Shown here piece by piece: positions 8,281 to 17,061 of a DNA stretch of 39,295 nt. Position numbers and translations under genes: made by a program. Position 1 is the first letter of the stretch. Each line of letters begins with the position of its first letter. Source of the stretch: an uncultured Lachnospiraceae bacterium (GTDB lineage: Bacteria > Bacillota > Clostridia > Lachnospirales > Lachnospiraceae); the NCBI GenBank assembly GCA_947593975.1, contig CANQDW010000011.1:1-39295 (forward strand), read 5' to 3'. The notes under the pieces were generated by a model. The model searched no databases. It was not told the origin of the DNA and saw nothing but the letters and a program-made list of their open reading frames with translations.

Positions 8281-9129
8281 ATGAAAAAGAAAATGATCGC
8301 AGTTATTCTGATGGCAGCATGCGCTGTTTCAATGACAGCCTGCGGGGGATCGGGCGGCAGTAAAGCGGCAAAGGTTATCGAGATTGACCTTACCGATGAA
8401 GACTATGCTTTCGGTGTTGATAAAGACCAGCCTGAACTTTTGGAGAAAGTAAATGACTTTGTAAAGAAGATCAAAGAAGACGGAACGCTTGAAGAAGTAT
8501 GTGACAAGTATTTCAGCGACGGAGAGCCTCAGGCAGTAGCGTCTGCCGAACTTGATACTTCAAAGGATCAGCTTGTGGTAGCTACAAATGCAGCTTTCGA
8601 ACCTTTTGAATATACGCAGGGCGACAGTTATTACGGAATTGATATGGAGATCGCGGCGCTTCTTGCCGAGGACCTCGGAATGGAGCTTGTTATCCAGAAT
8701 ATGGAATTCGACGCCGTATGCCTTTCAGTGGGACAGCACAAATGTGATATCGCAATGGCAGGACTTACAGTAAACGAAGAAAGAGAAGAATATGTTACTT
8801 TCAGCGAGCCGTATTATAAAGCTTCGCAGAGGCTTATAGTTCCGGGCGATGATACCGCATTTGATAAATGTACGGACGCCGCTTCGGTAGAAAAACTGTT
8901 AAACAGCCTTACCGATAAGGATTCAATAGGAGTCCAGTCGGGAACTACGGGACAGTTCTATGTAGAAGGTGATGAAGACTGGGGATTTGCGGGACTTCCT
9001 GCAAAATGCGTCCCATACCGCAACGGTTCCCTTGCAGTACAGGATATGCTTAATAATAATGTCAAATATGTTATCATCGATGCAGCGCCGGCTGAAGCTA
9101 TTACCGAATCAATTAATGCTGTACAGTAA
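8281..9129 (+). CDS. polar amino-acid ABC transporter substrate-binding lipoprotein (SBP_bac_3), circularly permuted
   Basis: 282 residues from ATG 8281, behind AAAGGAG. Lipobox MTAC with Cys21 marks membrane anchoring. Family 3 binding-protein signatures are present: AAFEPFEYTQGDSYYGIDME, DIAMAGLTVNEEREEYVTFS, a GVQSGTTGQFYV lobe-2 segment and YVIIDAAPAEA. The order is unusual. Residues 31-78 (KVIEIDLTDEDYAFGVDKDQ, then PELLEKVNDFVKKIKEDGT and EEVCDKYF) are what normally ends such proteins, yet here they sit at the N-terminus, before the domain's first strand. The C-terminus stops just after the second crossover, where that segment would usually follow. All parts of one lobe set are present once, so this is a rearranged order rather than a truncation. 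It should deliver a polar amino acid to the permease and ATPase encoded next. Confidence 0.9.
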   Translation: MKKKMIAVILMAACAVSMTACGGSGGSKAAKVIEIDLTDEDYAFGVDKDQPELLEKVNDFVKKIKEDGTLEEVCDKYFSDGEPQAVASAELDTSKDQLVVATNAAFEPFEYTQGDSYYGIDMEIAALLAEDLGMELVIQNMEFDAVCLSVGQHKCDIAMAGLTVNEEREEYVTFSEPYYKASQRLIVPGDDTAFDKCTDAASVEKLLNSLTDKDSIGVQSGTTGQFYVEGDEDWGFAGLPAKCVPYRNGSLAVQDMLNNNVKYVIIDAAPAEAITESINAVQ

Positions 9130-9166
9130 ATTTTGCATATCATACATATAGATTGGAAAAACAGAC

Positions 9167-9877
9167 ATGGGAAATTTTGGACTAAAAATAAATAATTTCA
9201 TTAATATATTTGTGAACCAGAATGGCTATGTGAAGGTTGCCGAAGGACTGAAAAATACTCTGCTTATCGCCGTAAGCGGACTTATTATCGGTATCATAAT
9301 AGGAACGCTTATCGCGACTGTGCGCGTATTTCCGAAATACCGCCTTCTGCCAAGGATACTCAACGGTTTCTGCAGCTTTTATGTGGCGCTGTTTAGAGGG
9401 ACTCCGATGGTAGTACAGCTGTTGGTATTTTACTATGTAATGCTTCCTATTATCGGGCTGCAGCTTACCGGCGTCAGAGTATCCATGATCGTGTTCGGAT
9501 TAAACAGCGGGGCTTACATATCCGAGATAATGAGGAGCGGTATCCAGTCGGTAGACCCGGGACAGATGGAGGCAGGACGCAGCGTAGGACTTGGGTTCGG
9601 GGTTACGATGTGCAGGATAGTGATCCCCCAGGCCGTAAAAAATATCCTTCCCACACTCGGAAATGAGTTTATTACACTGATTAAGGAGACGTCTGTAGTA
9701 AGCTTCGTGGGAGCAGCAGATCTCTATGTTGCATTTAATTTAATCGGAACCAACAGTTATGAGTTTATGGTGCCGTATCTTGTAATGGCTCTTATTTATA
9801 TAGCGCTTGTACTGTTGATTTCGCTGCTTATCAAATTGATGGAAAGGAGCCTTAAGAAAAGTGATAGACGTAATTAA
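9167..9877 (+). CDS. polar amino-acid ABC transporter permease (HisM/GlnP family)
   Basis: 236 residues with about five membrane helices. The amino-acid permease signature [16 protein letters not shown] and the cytoplasmic EAA loop [20 protein letters not shown], which contacts the ATPase, are both present. The only permease in the operon, it should act as a homodimer. It starts 37 bases after the binding-protein gene with a poor ribosome site and overlaps the ATPase gene by 17 bases, fitting translational coupling. Confidence 0.93.
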   Translation: MGNFGLKINNFINIFVNQNGYVKVAEGLKNTLLIAVSGLIIGIIIGTLIATVRVFPKYRLLPRILNGFCSFYVALFRGTPMVVQLLVFYYVMLPIIGLQLTGVRVSMIVFGLNSGAYISEIMRSGIQSVDPGQMEAGRSVGLGFGVTMCRIVIPQAVKNILPTLGNEFITLIKETSVVSFVGAADLYVAFNLIGTNSYEFMVPYLVMALIYIALVLLISLLIKLMERSLKKSDRRN

Positions 9878-10625
9878 TCTTGAAAAAAGCTTCGGTGACG
9901 TTAAGGTTCTGAACGGAATAAACATTACGATCAATAAAGGCGATATAGTAGCGGTCATAGGACCTTCCGGTTCCGGAAAAAGTACATTTTTAAGGTGCCT
10001 TAACTGTATGGAGGATCCGACAGGCGGAAGCATCATTTTTAACGGCGTGGATATTGCGGACATGAGCGTGGATATCAATATACACCGCAGGCACATAGGA
10101 ATGGTGTTCCAGCATTTTAACCTGTTCAACAATAAGACGGTTTTGGAAAATATAATGCTGGCTCCCGTGTATGTTGCATGTAAGGATATGAAGAAAGCCA
10201 AAGGGAAAAAACGCACGAAAAAGCAGATCAAAGAAGAAGAAAAAGAAAAGGCAATGAAGCTGCTTAAGCGTATCGGTCTTGAAGACAAGGCGTATGTGTA
10301 TCCTTCAACGCTTTCGGGCGGACAGAAACAGAGAGTGGCTATTGTGCGTTCACTTGCGATGAATCCGGATGTGATCCTGTTTGACGAACCAACTTCGGCG
10401 CTTGATCCGGAAATGGTCGGCGAAGTGCTCGAACTTATGAGAGAGCTTGCAAAAGAAGGGATGACAATGGTGGTTGTTACCCATGAAATGGGATTTGCAA
10501 GAGAAGTTGCCAACAGGGTGCTGTTCATTGACGAGGGAAAGATTAAAGAAGAAGGAAGCCCTGAAGAATTTTTTGGCAGCCCGAAAGATCCGCGGCTGGT
10601 CGATTTTTTGTCAAAAGTATTATAA
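9861..10625 (+). CDS. polar amino-acid ABC transporter ATP-binding protein (GlnQ/HisP family)
   Basis: 254 residues from a GTG start at 9861, with AAAGGAG about 10 bases upstream inside the permease gene. Walker A is GPSGSGKST, the Q-loop is in MVFQHFNLF, the signature is LSGGQKQR, Walker B with catalytic Glu is [12 protein letters not shown] and the switch His is in VVVTHEM. A lysine-rich stretch ([20 protein letters not shown]) between the Q-loop and the signature is about a dozen residues longer than I expect for the family. Completes a three-gene importer with the two preceding genes. Confidence 0.95.
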   Translation: MIDVINLEKSFGDVKVLNGINITINKGDIVAVIGPSGSGKSTFLRCLNCMEDPTGGSIIFNGVDIADMSVDINIHRRHIGMVFQHFNLFNNKTVLENIMLAPVYVACKDMKKAKGKKRTKKQIKEEEKEKAMKLLKRIGLEDKAYVYPSTLSGGQKQRVAIVRSLAMNPDVILFDEPTSALDPEMVGEVLELMRELAKEGMTMVVVTHEMGFAREVANRVLFIDEGKIKEEGSPEEFFGSPKDPRLVDFLSKVL

Positions 10626-10646
10626 AATATATGAAAAATTTATATT

Positions 10647-10682
10647 CCCCGGGCGGATATCTTTCGTCCGGGGTCTTTTTTT
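10647..10682 (+). terminator. rho-independent terminator of the amino-acid ABC operon
   Basis: Nine-pair stem CCCCGGGCG (10647-10655) and CGTCCGGGG (10665-10673) with one G-T pair, followed by TC and a run of eight T. Confidence 0.92.
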
Positions 10683-10732
10683 ACACAACTACGTTACATT
10701 TGGGTGCTATAATTACCGTGGGAGGTTTTAGT

Positions 10733-11392
10733 ATGAGAAAAATACTGATTATTGAGGATGAAGAACCTATATCAAATCTTATTAAAATAAATCTGCAGGA
10801 TGAGGGTTATGAATGTACCTGCGCATATACGGGTAAAGAAGGAGCAGATTATATAGAAAAAGAAGTATTTGATCTGGTGCTTTTGGATATCATGCTGCCG
10901 GAGATAAGCGGATATGAACTGCTTGAGTATATTAAGCTTGTTGAGATGCCGGTCATATGTCTTACCGCGAAGGGAACAGTGGAAGATAAAATAAAAGGGC
11001 TGCGCTCGGGAGCCGATGATTATATAGTTAAACCGTTCCAGATAGGAGAGCTTATCGCAAGAGTGGAAGCAGTGTTGAGAAGATACGGCAAGATCAATAA
11101 AAAGCTTGTATTTGCGGACGTGGAACTGGATCTTGTATCAAGGGTAGTGCTAAAGGACGGAAAGCAGATAGACCTTACCATAAAAGAGTTCGACCTTCTC
11201 GCAGAGCTTATCCAGAATAAAAATGTTGCCTTATACCGTGACAGGCTGTATGAAAAAGTGTGGGGAGAAGAGTTCCTTGGGGATACGAGGACGCTTGACT
11301 CGCATATACTGAGGCTTCGCAGGAAACTTAACTGGGAAAACCGTATTAAAACAGTATTTCGTGTAGGTTATCGTCTGGAGGACATAGAATGA
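10733..11392 (+). CDS. OmpR/PhoB-family response regulator
   Basis: 219 residues. The ATG at 10733 is preceded by GGGAGG at good spacing; frames extending further upstream would run back through the terminator. Receiver domain: acidic pair in IIEDEE, phospho-acceptor Asp in LLDIMLPEISGYEL, Lys in VKPFQIGEL. C-terminal winged helix: LTIKEFDLLAELIQNKN, then DSHILRLRRKLN and FRVGYRLE. A TATAAT (10708-10713) lies upstream without a good -35. The gene overlaps the kinase gene by four bases (ATGA) and heads a three-gene run. Confidence 0.94.
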   Translation: MRKILIIEDEEPISNLIKINLQDEGYECTCAYTGKEGADYIEKEVFDLVLLDIMLPEISGYELLEYIKLVEMPVICLTAKGTVEDKIKGLRSGADDYIVKPFQIGELIARVEAVLRRYGKINKKLVFADVELDLVSRVVLKDGKQIDLTIKEFDLLAELIQNKNVALYRDRLYEKVWGEEFLGDTRTLDSHILRLRRKLNWENRIKTVFRVGYRLEDIE

Positions 11393-12783
11393 AACTGTTT
11401 CATAAAATATTTCTGTGCTTTATAGTTATATTCGGAAGCACATTTTATGTGGTGGGATATCTTTTGATCAACTTTTCTTACGAAAACGCTATAGAGCAGG
11501 GAAAACAGTATGCATTTCAGGAATTTCAATACAATAAATATATCCTGCAGTCGTTTCTTTATCTGGACAGCGATTTTACGGAAAAAGAAAATATGGAACT
11601 GGCAGCGGACGCAAAGCAGAATTTTACCGTGCCGGTAGCGATATACAAACCGGATAAAGAATGTATATATTCCAATCTGGATACGGAACCTGAGCTTTCG
11701 GATACCGGGGATGCGGATGACGACAGCATAGCGTACCGGGTAGTCAGTTCGGGCGGAAAAAGCGTTATCTTGGTATCCGACTATGTGGCGCAGGATGATT
11801 CGGAAGTCTATCTTGTTACGCAGACCGATATAAGCGACCTCGTAAGCACGCAGGACAGCATGGTCTCATATTTTCAGAAAATATACCTTATAATCATATG
11901 CTGCGCTTTCCCTGTGATTTTTATCTTAAGCTGCCTTCTTGTAAGACCGATAAAAAGGATAAGCAAAGCCGCAGGGCTCATCGCAGGAGGTGACTACAAA
12001 GGTAGAATCAAGGTATCCGGGCATGATGAGGTAAGCGAGCTTGCTGAAAATTTTAACCGTATGGCTGAGGCTGTGGATGAAAAGATCACGGAATTATCCG
12101 ATATTGCCCATCAAAAAGAAGATTTTGCGGCAAATTTCGCGCATGAATTAAAAACGCCGCTGACTTCGGTGATCGGTTACGCGGATATGATGTACCATAA
12201 AGATTTGTCCAGAAAGGAAGTAAAAAGCGCGGCGGGCTATATACTGAGCGAAGGCATGAGGCTTGAGGCGCTGGCGCTTAAATTAATGGATCTGTTCGTA
12301 ATGGATAAACATGATTTTGTGATGGAGGAAATGGATGTATGCGAACTTTTTGAAGACCTGAAACAGGGGATAGAACCGGTATGTGAAAAATACGGCACAA
12401 AATATCATATCGATATGGACAAAGGGAGCATAAAAGCGGATTATGACCTGTTTAAGACAATGATATTAAATCTTGTTGATAATGCGGTTAAAGCGGACAG
12501 CAGGGATATATGGATCATGGGTGAGTCGGTAGAAGGCGAATATATAATTACCATAATGGATAACGGCAAAGGAATCCCGCCTGACGAACTTGGGCGGATC
12601 ACGGAAGCGTTCTATATGGTAGATAAATCAAGGGCAAGAAAACAGCACGGCGCGGGCCTCGGAATGGCGCTCGTATCAAAGATCGTGGAAATATGCGGCG
12701 CTTCAATGAATATAGAAAGCGACGGGCATACGGGAACTAATGTCAGGATCGTATTTTTGCGGGAAGGGATAAACGATGATTAA
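11389..12783 (+). CDS. sensor histidine kinase with HAMP domain
   Basis: 464 residues. A first helix (about 5-27), an extracytoplasmic sensor region of about 130 residues, a second helix (about 163-185) and a HAMP linker (VRPIKRISKAAGLIAGGDYK) come in order. The HisKA H-box is FAANFAHELKTPLTSVIGYA, the N box LNLVDNAVKA, the G1 box DNGKGIPPDE and the G2 box GAGLGMALV. It overlaps the regulator by four bases and the next gene by eight, so all three are likely translated together. The signal is unknown. Confidence 0.93.
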   Translation: MKLFHKIFLCFIVIFGSTFYVVGYLLINFSYENAIEQGKQYAFQEFQYNKYILQSFLYLDSDFTEKENMELAADAKQNFTVPVAIYKPDKECIYSNLDTEPELSDTGDADDDSIAYRVVSSGGKSVILVSDYVAQDDSEVYLVTQTDISDLVSTQDSMVSYFQKIYLIIICCAFPVIFILSCLLVRPIKRISKAAGLIAGGDYKGRIKVSGHDEVSELAENFNRMAEAVDEKITELSDIAHQKEDFAANFAHELKTPLTSVIGYADMMYHKDLSRKEVKSAAGYILSEGMRLEALALKLMDLFVMDKHDFVMEEMDVCELFEDLKQGIEPVCEKYGTKYHIDMDKGSIKADYDLFKTMILNLVDNAVKADSRDIWIMGESVEGEYIITIMDNGKGIPPDELGRITEAFYMVDKSRARKQHGAGLGMALVSKIVEICGASMNIESDGHTGTNVRIVFLREGINDD

Positions 12784-13648
12784 AAGACATATCAATACAA
12801 TATTTTTGCTTATTTTTGCAATGGTATTCATATACGGAAGCATGGTGTGCATGAATGCTATTTTAAAAGAGAGGCAGAATACGTTTCTGAATGAAAGCGG
12901 CATTACTACTGTGCAGAACCCGGTAAAAGCATGGCAGGAAATCGCCGATAACGAAGCGGATAGTAACAGCAAAAATGATAATTCTACAGAAGTATTATCA
13001 AACGAGCAGATAGAAGACGCGGTGAACAGCTGGAATAACAGGAAAGCAGACGTGCTGCATAGCCCCGTGGAAGGACAGATATCCATGGAAGAAGCGATAG
13101 ATAACGGCAAGGAATGGCTTAATGATATGGAAGCGGGCATAGCGGAGAAATACTATATAAATGAAACGGGCGAGGAAGCCTATGTGATAAGCAAGTCATT
13201 GTCCGCAGCGTCCGATACCGTCGCATATGCAACTTTAAGCTATGCGCTCGCCGGTACGGGGGATAAGCAGGACGAGATCAGCAAACCTGCCGAGCCTTAT
13301 AACAGTTTTTGGACGGTACGTCTTGAAATATCGGATTTTATCGCAGTTTTATATGTTAATGCGGTTACGGGGAACGTATGGGGCGCGGAATTAAGCGAGA
13401 AATATGACCCCGGGGAATTTAAACCGGATTATAACAAGATCGAGAAGTTCTGGAAGCTCGCGGGAATGGAATCATCAGATTCCGACTGGCTGAATATAAG
13501 CGAAAAAGATTCAAAAGTTATATATGAATCCGTCGCGGAACCTGTGTATGCGGTAATGGATTACAGAAGCCATATCATATCCGACTATACAAAGGGGAAA
13601 AAATATGTTGAATATGTAACAGTGGAATACAAACTTGAAACAAAGTGA
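12776..13648 (+). CDS. membrane-anchored extracytoplasmic protein of unknown function, two-component operon third gene
   Basis: 290 residues, not assigned to a family. A single N-terminal helix (about 8-30) anchors a long, acidic, presumably extracellular part. The middle region is low in complexity (NEADSNSKNDNS). The segment FWTVRLEISDFIAVLYVNAVTG resembles a PepSY/YpeB-type strand-helix-strand unit, but this is weak. It overlaps the kinase gene by eight bases. Third genes placed this tightly often encode accessory proteins that modulate the kinase, which is the best guess here (inference). Confidence 0.7.
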   Translation: MIKRHINTIFLLIFAMVFIYGSMVCMNAILKERQNTFLNESGITTVQNPVKAWQEIADNEADSNSKNDNSTEVLSNEQIEDAVNSWNNRKADVLHSPVEGQISMEEAIDNGKEWLNDMEAGIAEKYYINETGEEAYVISKSLSAASDTVAYATLSYALAGTGDKQDEISKPAEPYNSFWTVRLEISDFIAVLYVNAVTGNVWGAELSEKYDPGEFKPDYNKIEKFWKLAGMESSDSDWLNISEKDSKVIYESVAEPVYAVMDYRSHIISDYTKGKKYVEYVTVEYKLETK

Positions 13649-13745
13649 TCAGATTTTACAACTATGCCAAAACTTTACTGAAAGTAGGTGACAACTTTTG
13701 TTTAAAATATAGATACCATACATGAAAGGGGTATCTGTAAGTAAG

Positions 13746-14654
13746 ATGAAAAAAAACGTTATGATCATGATGATATTCATGGTAATTTTTTGTTTTTGCG
13801 GATGTACAAAAAAAGAGGAGACAGTAGTAGAAGGCAAGTTTTATACGGAAACCGCAGAGCCGGAACAGACATATGAGGCAGCACTTCCGGTGATGGAGGA
13901 TATCGGTACAGATGAAGAAACAGAGAATAGTTATCAGATTGTAAAAAAACCCGTAAGGCGTACCAAAAAGGAAGTTGTAAGCGAACTTAAGCGCATGGGT
14001 GAAAATGATGACGTGATAAAAAATATATATGACAACAGGCTGTCTTATCCCGACAACATGCTTGAAGCGCTGGCGAATAATCCCGAAATGAAAGATTTTG
14101 TAAACGACTATCTGAAAAATGGTAAGGTTTCGGTAAATACGGGACTTACGAAAAAGGAGAAAAAAGAAAAATTCCCGCTGTTTCTGCAATGGGATGAAAG
14201 ATGGGGATACGAGCCGTATGGCGACGACAGCTGCGTAGGTCTTGCGGGATGCGGGCCGGCATGTCTTGCGATGGTCCTGTATTATCTGACGGGAAATGAC
14301 AGCATTACGCCTGACGCGGTGGCGGAATACAGCATGAAAAACGGATATTATATGAAGGGGACGGGAACGGCATGGGCTTTGATGGAAGATCTGCCCCGGA
14401 TTTATAATATAAACGTAACAAAACCTGCGCTTTCCAAATCCGAGATCAAAAGAAAGCTAGATTCCGGAGCGCTTGTCATATGCGCGATGAGGGAGGGGGA
14501 TTTTACCGTTTCAGGGCATTTTATAGTAATATATGGGTATGATGACGACGGCTTTATGGTAAACGACCCCAACTGCATCGAAAGGAGCGGGAGACGCTGG
14601 CCGTATGGCAGTATCAGCAGCCAGATAAAAAGCATATGGGCGTACAGCCGGTGA
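13746..14654 (+). CDS. C39-like papain-fold lipoprotein
   Basis: 302 residues from ATG 13746 (AAAGGGG 14 bases upstream); an in-frame ATG at 13722 has no ribosome site. The lipobox FCGC gives a lipid-anchored product. A charged region up to about residue 135 precedes a C39_2-type domain that opens with FLQWDERWGYEPYG. The nucleophile Cys candidate is in GLAGCGPACLAMVL, the His in GHFIVIYGY and the polar partner in MVNDPN. Known relatives are secreted or surface peptidases of unclear substrate. It lies 97 bases after the preceding operon without a terminator between them. Confidence 0.82.
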   Translation: MKKNVMIMMIFMVIFCFCGCTKKEETVVEGKFYTETAEPEQTYEAALPVMEDIGTDEETENSYQIVKKPVRRTKKEVVSELKRMGENDDVIKNIYDNRLSYPDNMLEALANNPEMKDFVNDYLKNGKVSVNTGLTKKEKKEKFPLFLQWDERWGYEPYGDDSCVGLAGCGPACLAMVLYYLTGNDSITPDAVAEYSMKNGYYMKGTGTAWALMEDLPRIYNINVTKPALSKSEIKRKLDSGALVICAMREGDFTVSGHFIVIYGYDDDGFMVNDPNCIERSGRRWPYGSISSQIKSIWAYSR

Positions 14655-14664
14655 TAATATTTTC

Positions 14665-14693
14665 TTGACGAGTAATTATATGAGGTGTAAGAT
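14665..14693 (+). promoter_or_regulatory. putative promoter of ilvE
   Basis: TTGACG (14665-14670), a 17-base spacer and TAAGAT (14688-14693), about 55 bases before the start codon. Confidence 0.5.
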
Positions 14694-14747
14694 ATACTAT
14701 AGAAATTTACTAAAGGACAAAATATTAGCAAATGGAGGTATAGATAT

Positions 14748-15776
14748 ATGGAACACAAAGATATTGACTGGTCAAACCTTGATTTCAGCTACAGGAAAAC
14801 CAATAAAAGATATGTGGCTGATTACAAAGACGGAGCGTGGGGAGAAGGAGCGCTTATTGAAGACGACACGATCACGATGAGCGAGTGCGCGGGAGTTCTG
14901 CAATATGCGCAGACTGTATTTGAGGGACTCAAAGCCTATACTACCGAAGACGGAAGGATCGTAACGTTCAGGCCCGACTTGAATGCCGAAAGACTGGAAA
15001 GCTCGGCAAAACGCCTTGAGATGCCGGTATTCCCTAAAGAAAGGTTCATAGAGGCAGTGGATGCGGTAGTAAGCGCTAATAAGGAATATGTTCCCCCGTA
15101 TGGTTCGGGAGCTACATTATATATAAGACCATATATGTTCGGTATATCGCCTGTAATAGGAGTAAGTCCGGCAAGAGATTATCAGTTCAGAGTATTTTCT
15201 ACTCCTGTAGGACCTTATTTTAAAGGCGGCGCAAAGCCTATCACTATTAAAGTAAGCGATTTTGACAGGGCGGCGCCACACGGCACTGGAAATATAAAAG
15301 CAGGACTTAACTATGCTATGAGCCTTCATGCGATAGTAACGGCGCACAATGAAGGATACGATGAAAATATGTATCTGGATCCGGGAACCCGTACAAAGGT
15401 TGAGGAGACGGGAGGAGCAAACTTCCTGTTTGTTACAAAGGACAACAAGATCGTAACGCCTAAGTCAGACAGCATACTTCCGTCGATCACAAGAAGGTCG
15501 CTTGTACACGTTGCAAAGGAATATCTCGGACTTGAAGTAGAAGAAAGGCCTGTATATCTTTCGGAAGTCGGCGATTTTGTAGAATGCGGTCTCTGCGGTA
15601 CGGCAGCAGTCATATCGCCTGTAGGAAAGATCGTCGATCACGGCAGGGATATATGTATGGCAAGCGGAATGGAAGAGATGGGTCCTGTTACGAAAGAGCT
15701 GTATGATACGCTTACAGGCATACAGATGGGACGTATAGACGCGCCGGAAGGCTGGATCCATGAGATTAAATGTTAA
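14748..15776 (+). CDS. ilvE: branched-chain amino-acid aminotransferase
   Basis: 342 residues, ATG behind AATGGAGG. Fold-type IV PLP enzyme of the long IlvE group. The PLP Lys is in HGTGNIKAGLNYA, substrate-side motifs are FEGLKAY and LYIRPYMFG, and the phosphate-binding region is VEETGGANFLFV with GLCGTAAVISPV near the C-terminus. It transfers amino groups between glutamate and the keto acids of leucine, isoleucine and valine, in the cytoplasm. It appears to be a single-gene unit, with a promoter upstream and a strong hairpin downstream. Confidence 0.96.
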   Translation: MEHKDIDWSNLDFSYRKTNKRYVADYKDGAWGEGALIEDDTITMSECAGVLQYAQTVFEGLKAYTTEDGRIVTFRPDLNAERLESSAKRLEMPVFPKERFIEAVDAVVSANKEYVPPYGSGATLYIRPYMFGISPVIGVSPARDYQFRVFSTPVGPYFKGGAKPITIKVSDFDRAAPHGTGNIKAGLNYAMSLHAIVTAHNEGYDENMYLDPGTRTKVEETGGANFLFVTKDNKIVTPKSDSILPSITRRSLVHVAKEYLGLEVEERPVYLSEVGDFVECGLCGTAAVISPVGKIVDHGRDICMASGMEEMGPVTKELYDTLTGIQMGRIDAPEGWIHEIKC

Positions 15777-15805
15777 TGCGGTTATCTGAATAAATAAAAG
15801 AAATG

Positions 15806-15843
15806 ATGGGACATATGTCTTTTTGTACACATATGTCCCATTT
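15806..15843 (+). terminator. strong hairpin after ilvE, probable terminator
   Basis: Perfect 13-bp arms ATGGGACATATGT (15806-15818) and ACATATGTCCCAT (15829-15841) with a 10-base loop. The following T-tract is short (TTTATAA), and the arms overlap the leader of the next gene. Confidence 0.7.
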
Positions 15844-15867
15844 ATAAATATGAATGGAGGATTCAAA

Positions 15868-17061
15868 TTGGGATACAAAAAAGCATCAGCCTATATAATC
15901 CTGTTTGTTATATTTGTTTTATCTGCGTCAGGCTGTATGCGGAAGGCAGACAAGCTGTATAAGGAAGGGCAGAAACTGTATGACAGCGGAAAATATGAAG
16001 AAGCCATGGCGCATTTTGAGGATGCCATAGACAGCAATCCCGATAAGGCGGAATATCATATTGCATACGGCAAGACGCTGACCGCGCTCGGAAGATACGA
16101 CGAAGCAAGAGAAAAGTTCATAGATATCATACGGGATACAGATAATAAAATAGTGCGCGAAAACAATAAAAAAGTATACATGGGGATTGCCATGTCTTAC
16201 TATTATGAGGGCGTTTATGACCAGGCAAAGGCATATTTTGAGATCGCACTTAAAAATAAAGAATTATCGTCGTTCAATAAAGATATAAATGCATATATTG
16301 CGGAGTGCGACATGTATTTGTTTGATTATGAATCGGCATTGAAAAAGTGGAATGAGATCATAGGCAAGAAATCAAAACATGCGGAATATTATCTTGGACG
16401 GGCGAAGGTAAATACCGCGCTTGGGTATTCGGAAGATGCGCAGAATGATTACAGGAGCGCGATATCGGAAGATTCAAAATGTTATCCCGCCTATATAGGA
16501 CTTTATCTTATGCTTTTGGAAGAGGGAAATGAAGAGGGCGCGTCAGAGATATCGGATACGGCGCTTAAGAAACTTGAAAAAGATGACGATAATGTATTTT
16601 ACAGATCGGTTTTATATTATTACAGGGGCGATACGGATAAAGCAGCCGAAGGATTTAATAAAGAACTGGAGGAAGGCAATAATCAGGCGTATTATTACAT
16701 TGGAAGGATAAATCAGGACAAGAATAATTATGAAGAGGCGGTATCGGACTACGAAGAGTACGGCAAAGCCTGCCCTTCGGATATAGGCGCGGATTACTGC
16801 AACCAGTATGCGGGATGCCTGATCGAGCTTGGGCGTTATGAAGACGCAAAAGAATGGATTTCAAAAGGTGTTCTTATGGCGGCGGGAAGCGTTCGGCAGA
16901 AGCTTATGTTTAATGAAGTGGTCGTATGTGAAAAAACGGGGGATTATGCCGCAGCGGCGCAGAAAGCCGGAGAATACCTTGAATTGTATAAAGATGAAAA
17001 AATGCAGCAGGAGTATGAATATATAAAAACAAGATATAAGGAAAATAAGGATGCAGAATGA
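15868..17061 (+). CDS. TPR-repeat lipoprotein
   Basis: 397 residues from a TTG start at 15868, chosen because GGAGG (15856-15860) lies seven bases upstream and the product then begins with a compact lipoprotein signal (lipobox SASGC). The rest is a chain of roughly eight to ten tetratricopeptide repeats, for example KLYKEGQKLYDSGKYEEAMA, YHIAYGKTLTALGRYDEARE, AYYYIGRINQDKNNYEEAVS and NQYAGCLIELGRYEDAKEWI. Such solenoids bind other proteins, here on the outer face of the membrane; the partner is unknown. The hflX start lies inside its 3' end (11-base overlap). Confidence 0.85.
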   Translation: MGYKKASAYIILFVIFVLSASGCMRKADKLYKEGQKLYDSGKYEEAMAHFEDAIDSNPDKAEYHIAYGKTLTALGRYDEAREKFIDIIRDTDNKIVRENNKKVYMGIAMSYYYEGVYDQAKAYFEIALKNKELSSFNKDINAYIAECDMYLFDYESALKKWNEIIGKKSKHAEYYLGRAKVNTALGYSEDAQNDYRSAISEDSKCYPAYIGLYLMLLEEGNEEGASEISDTALKKLEKDDDNVFYRSVLYYYRGDTDKAAEGFNKELEEGNNQAYYYIGRINQDKNNYEEAVSDYEEYGKACPSDIGADYCNQYAGCLIELGRYEDAKEWISKGVLMAAGSVRQKLMFNEVVVCEKTGDYAAAAQKAGEYLELYKDEKMQQEYEYIKTRYKENKDAE

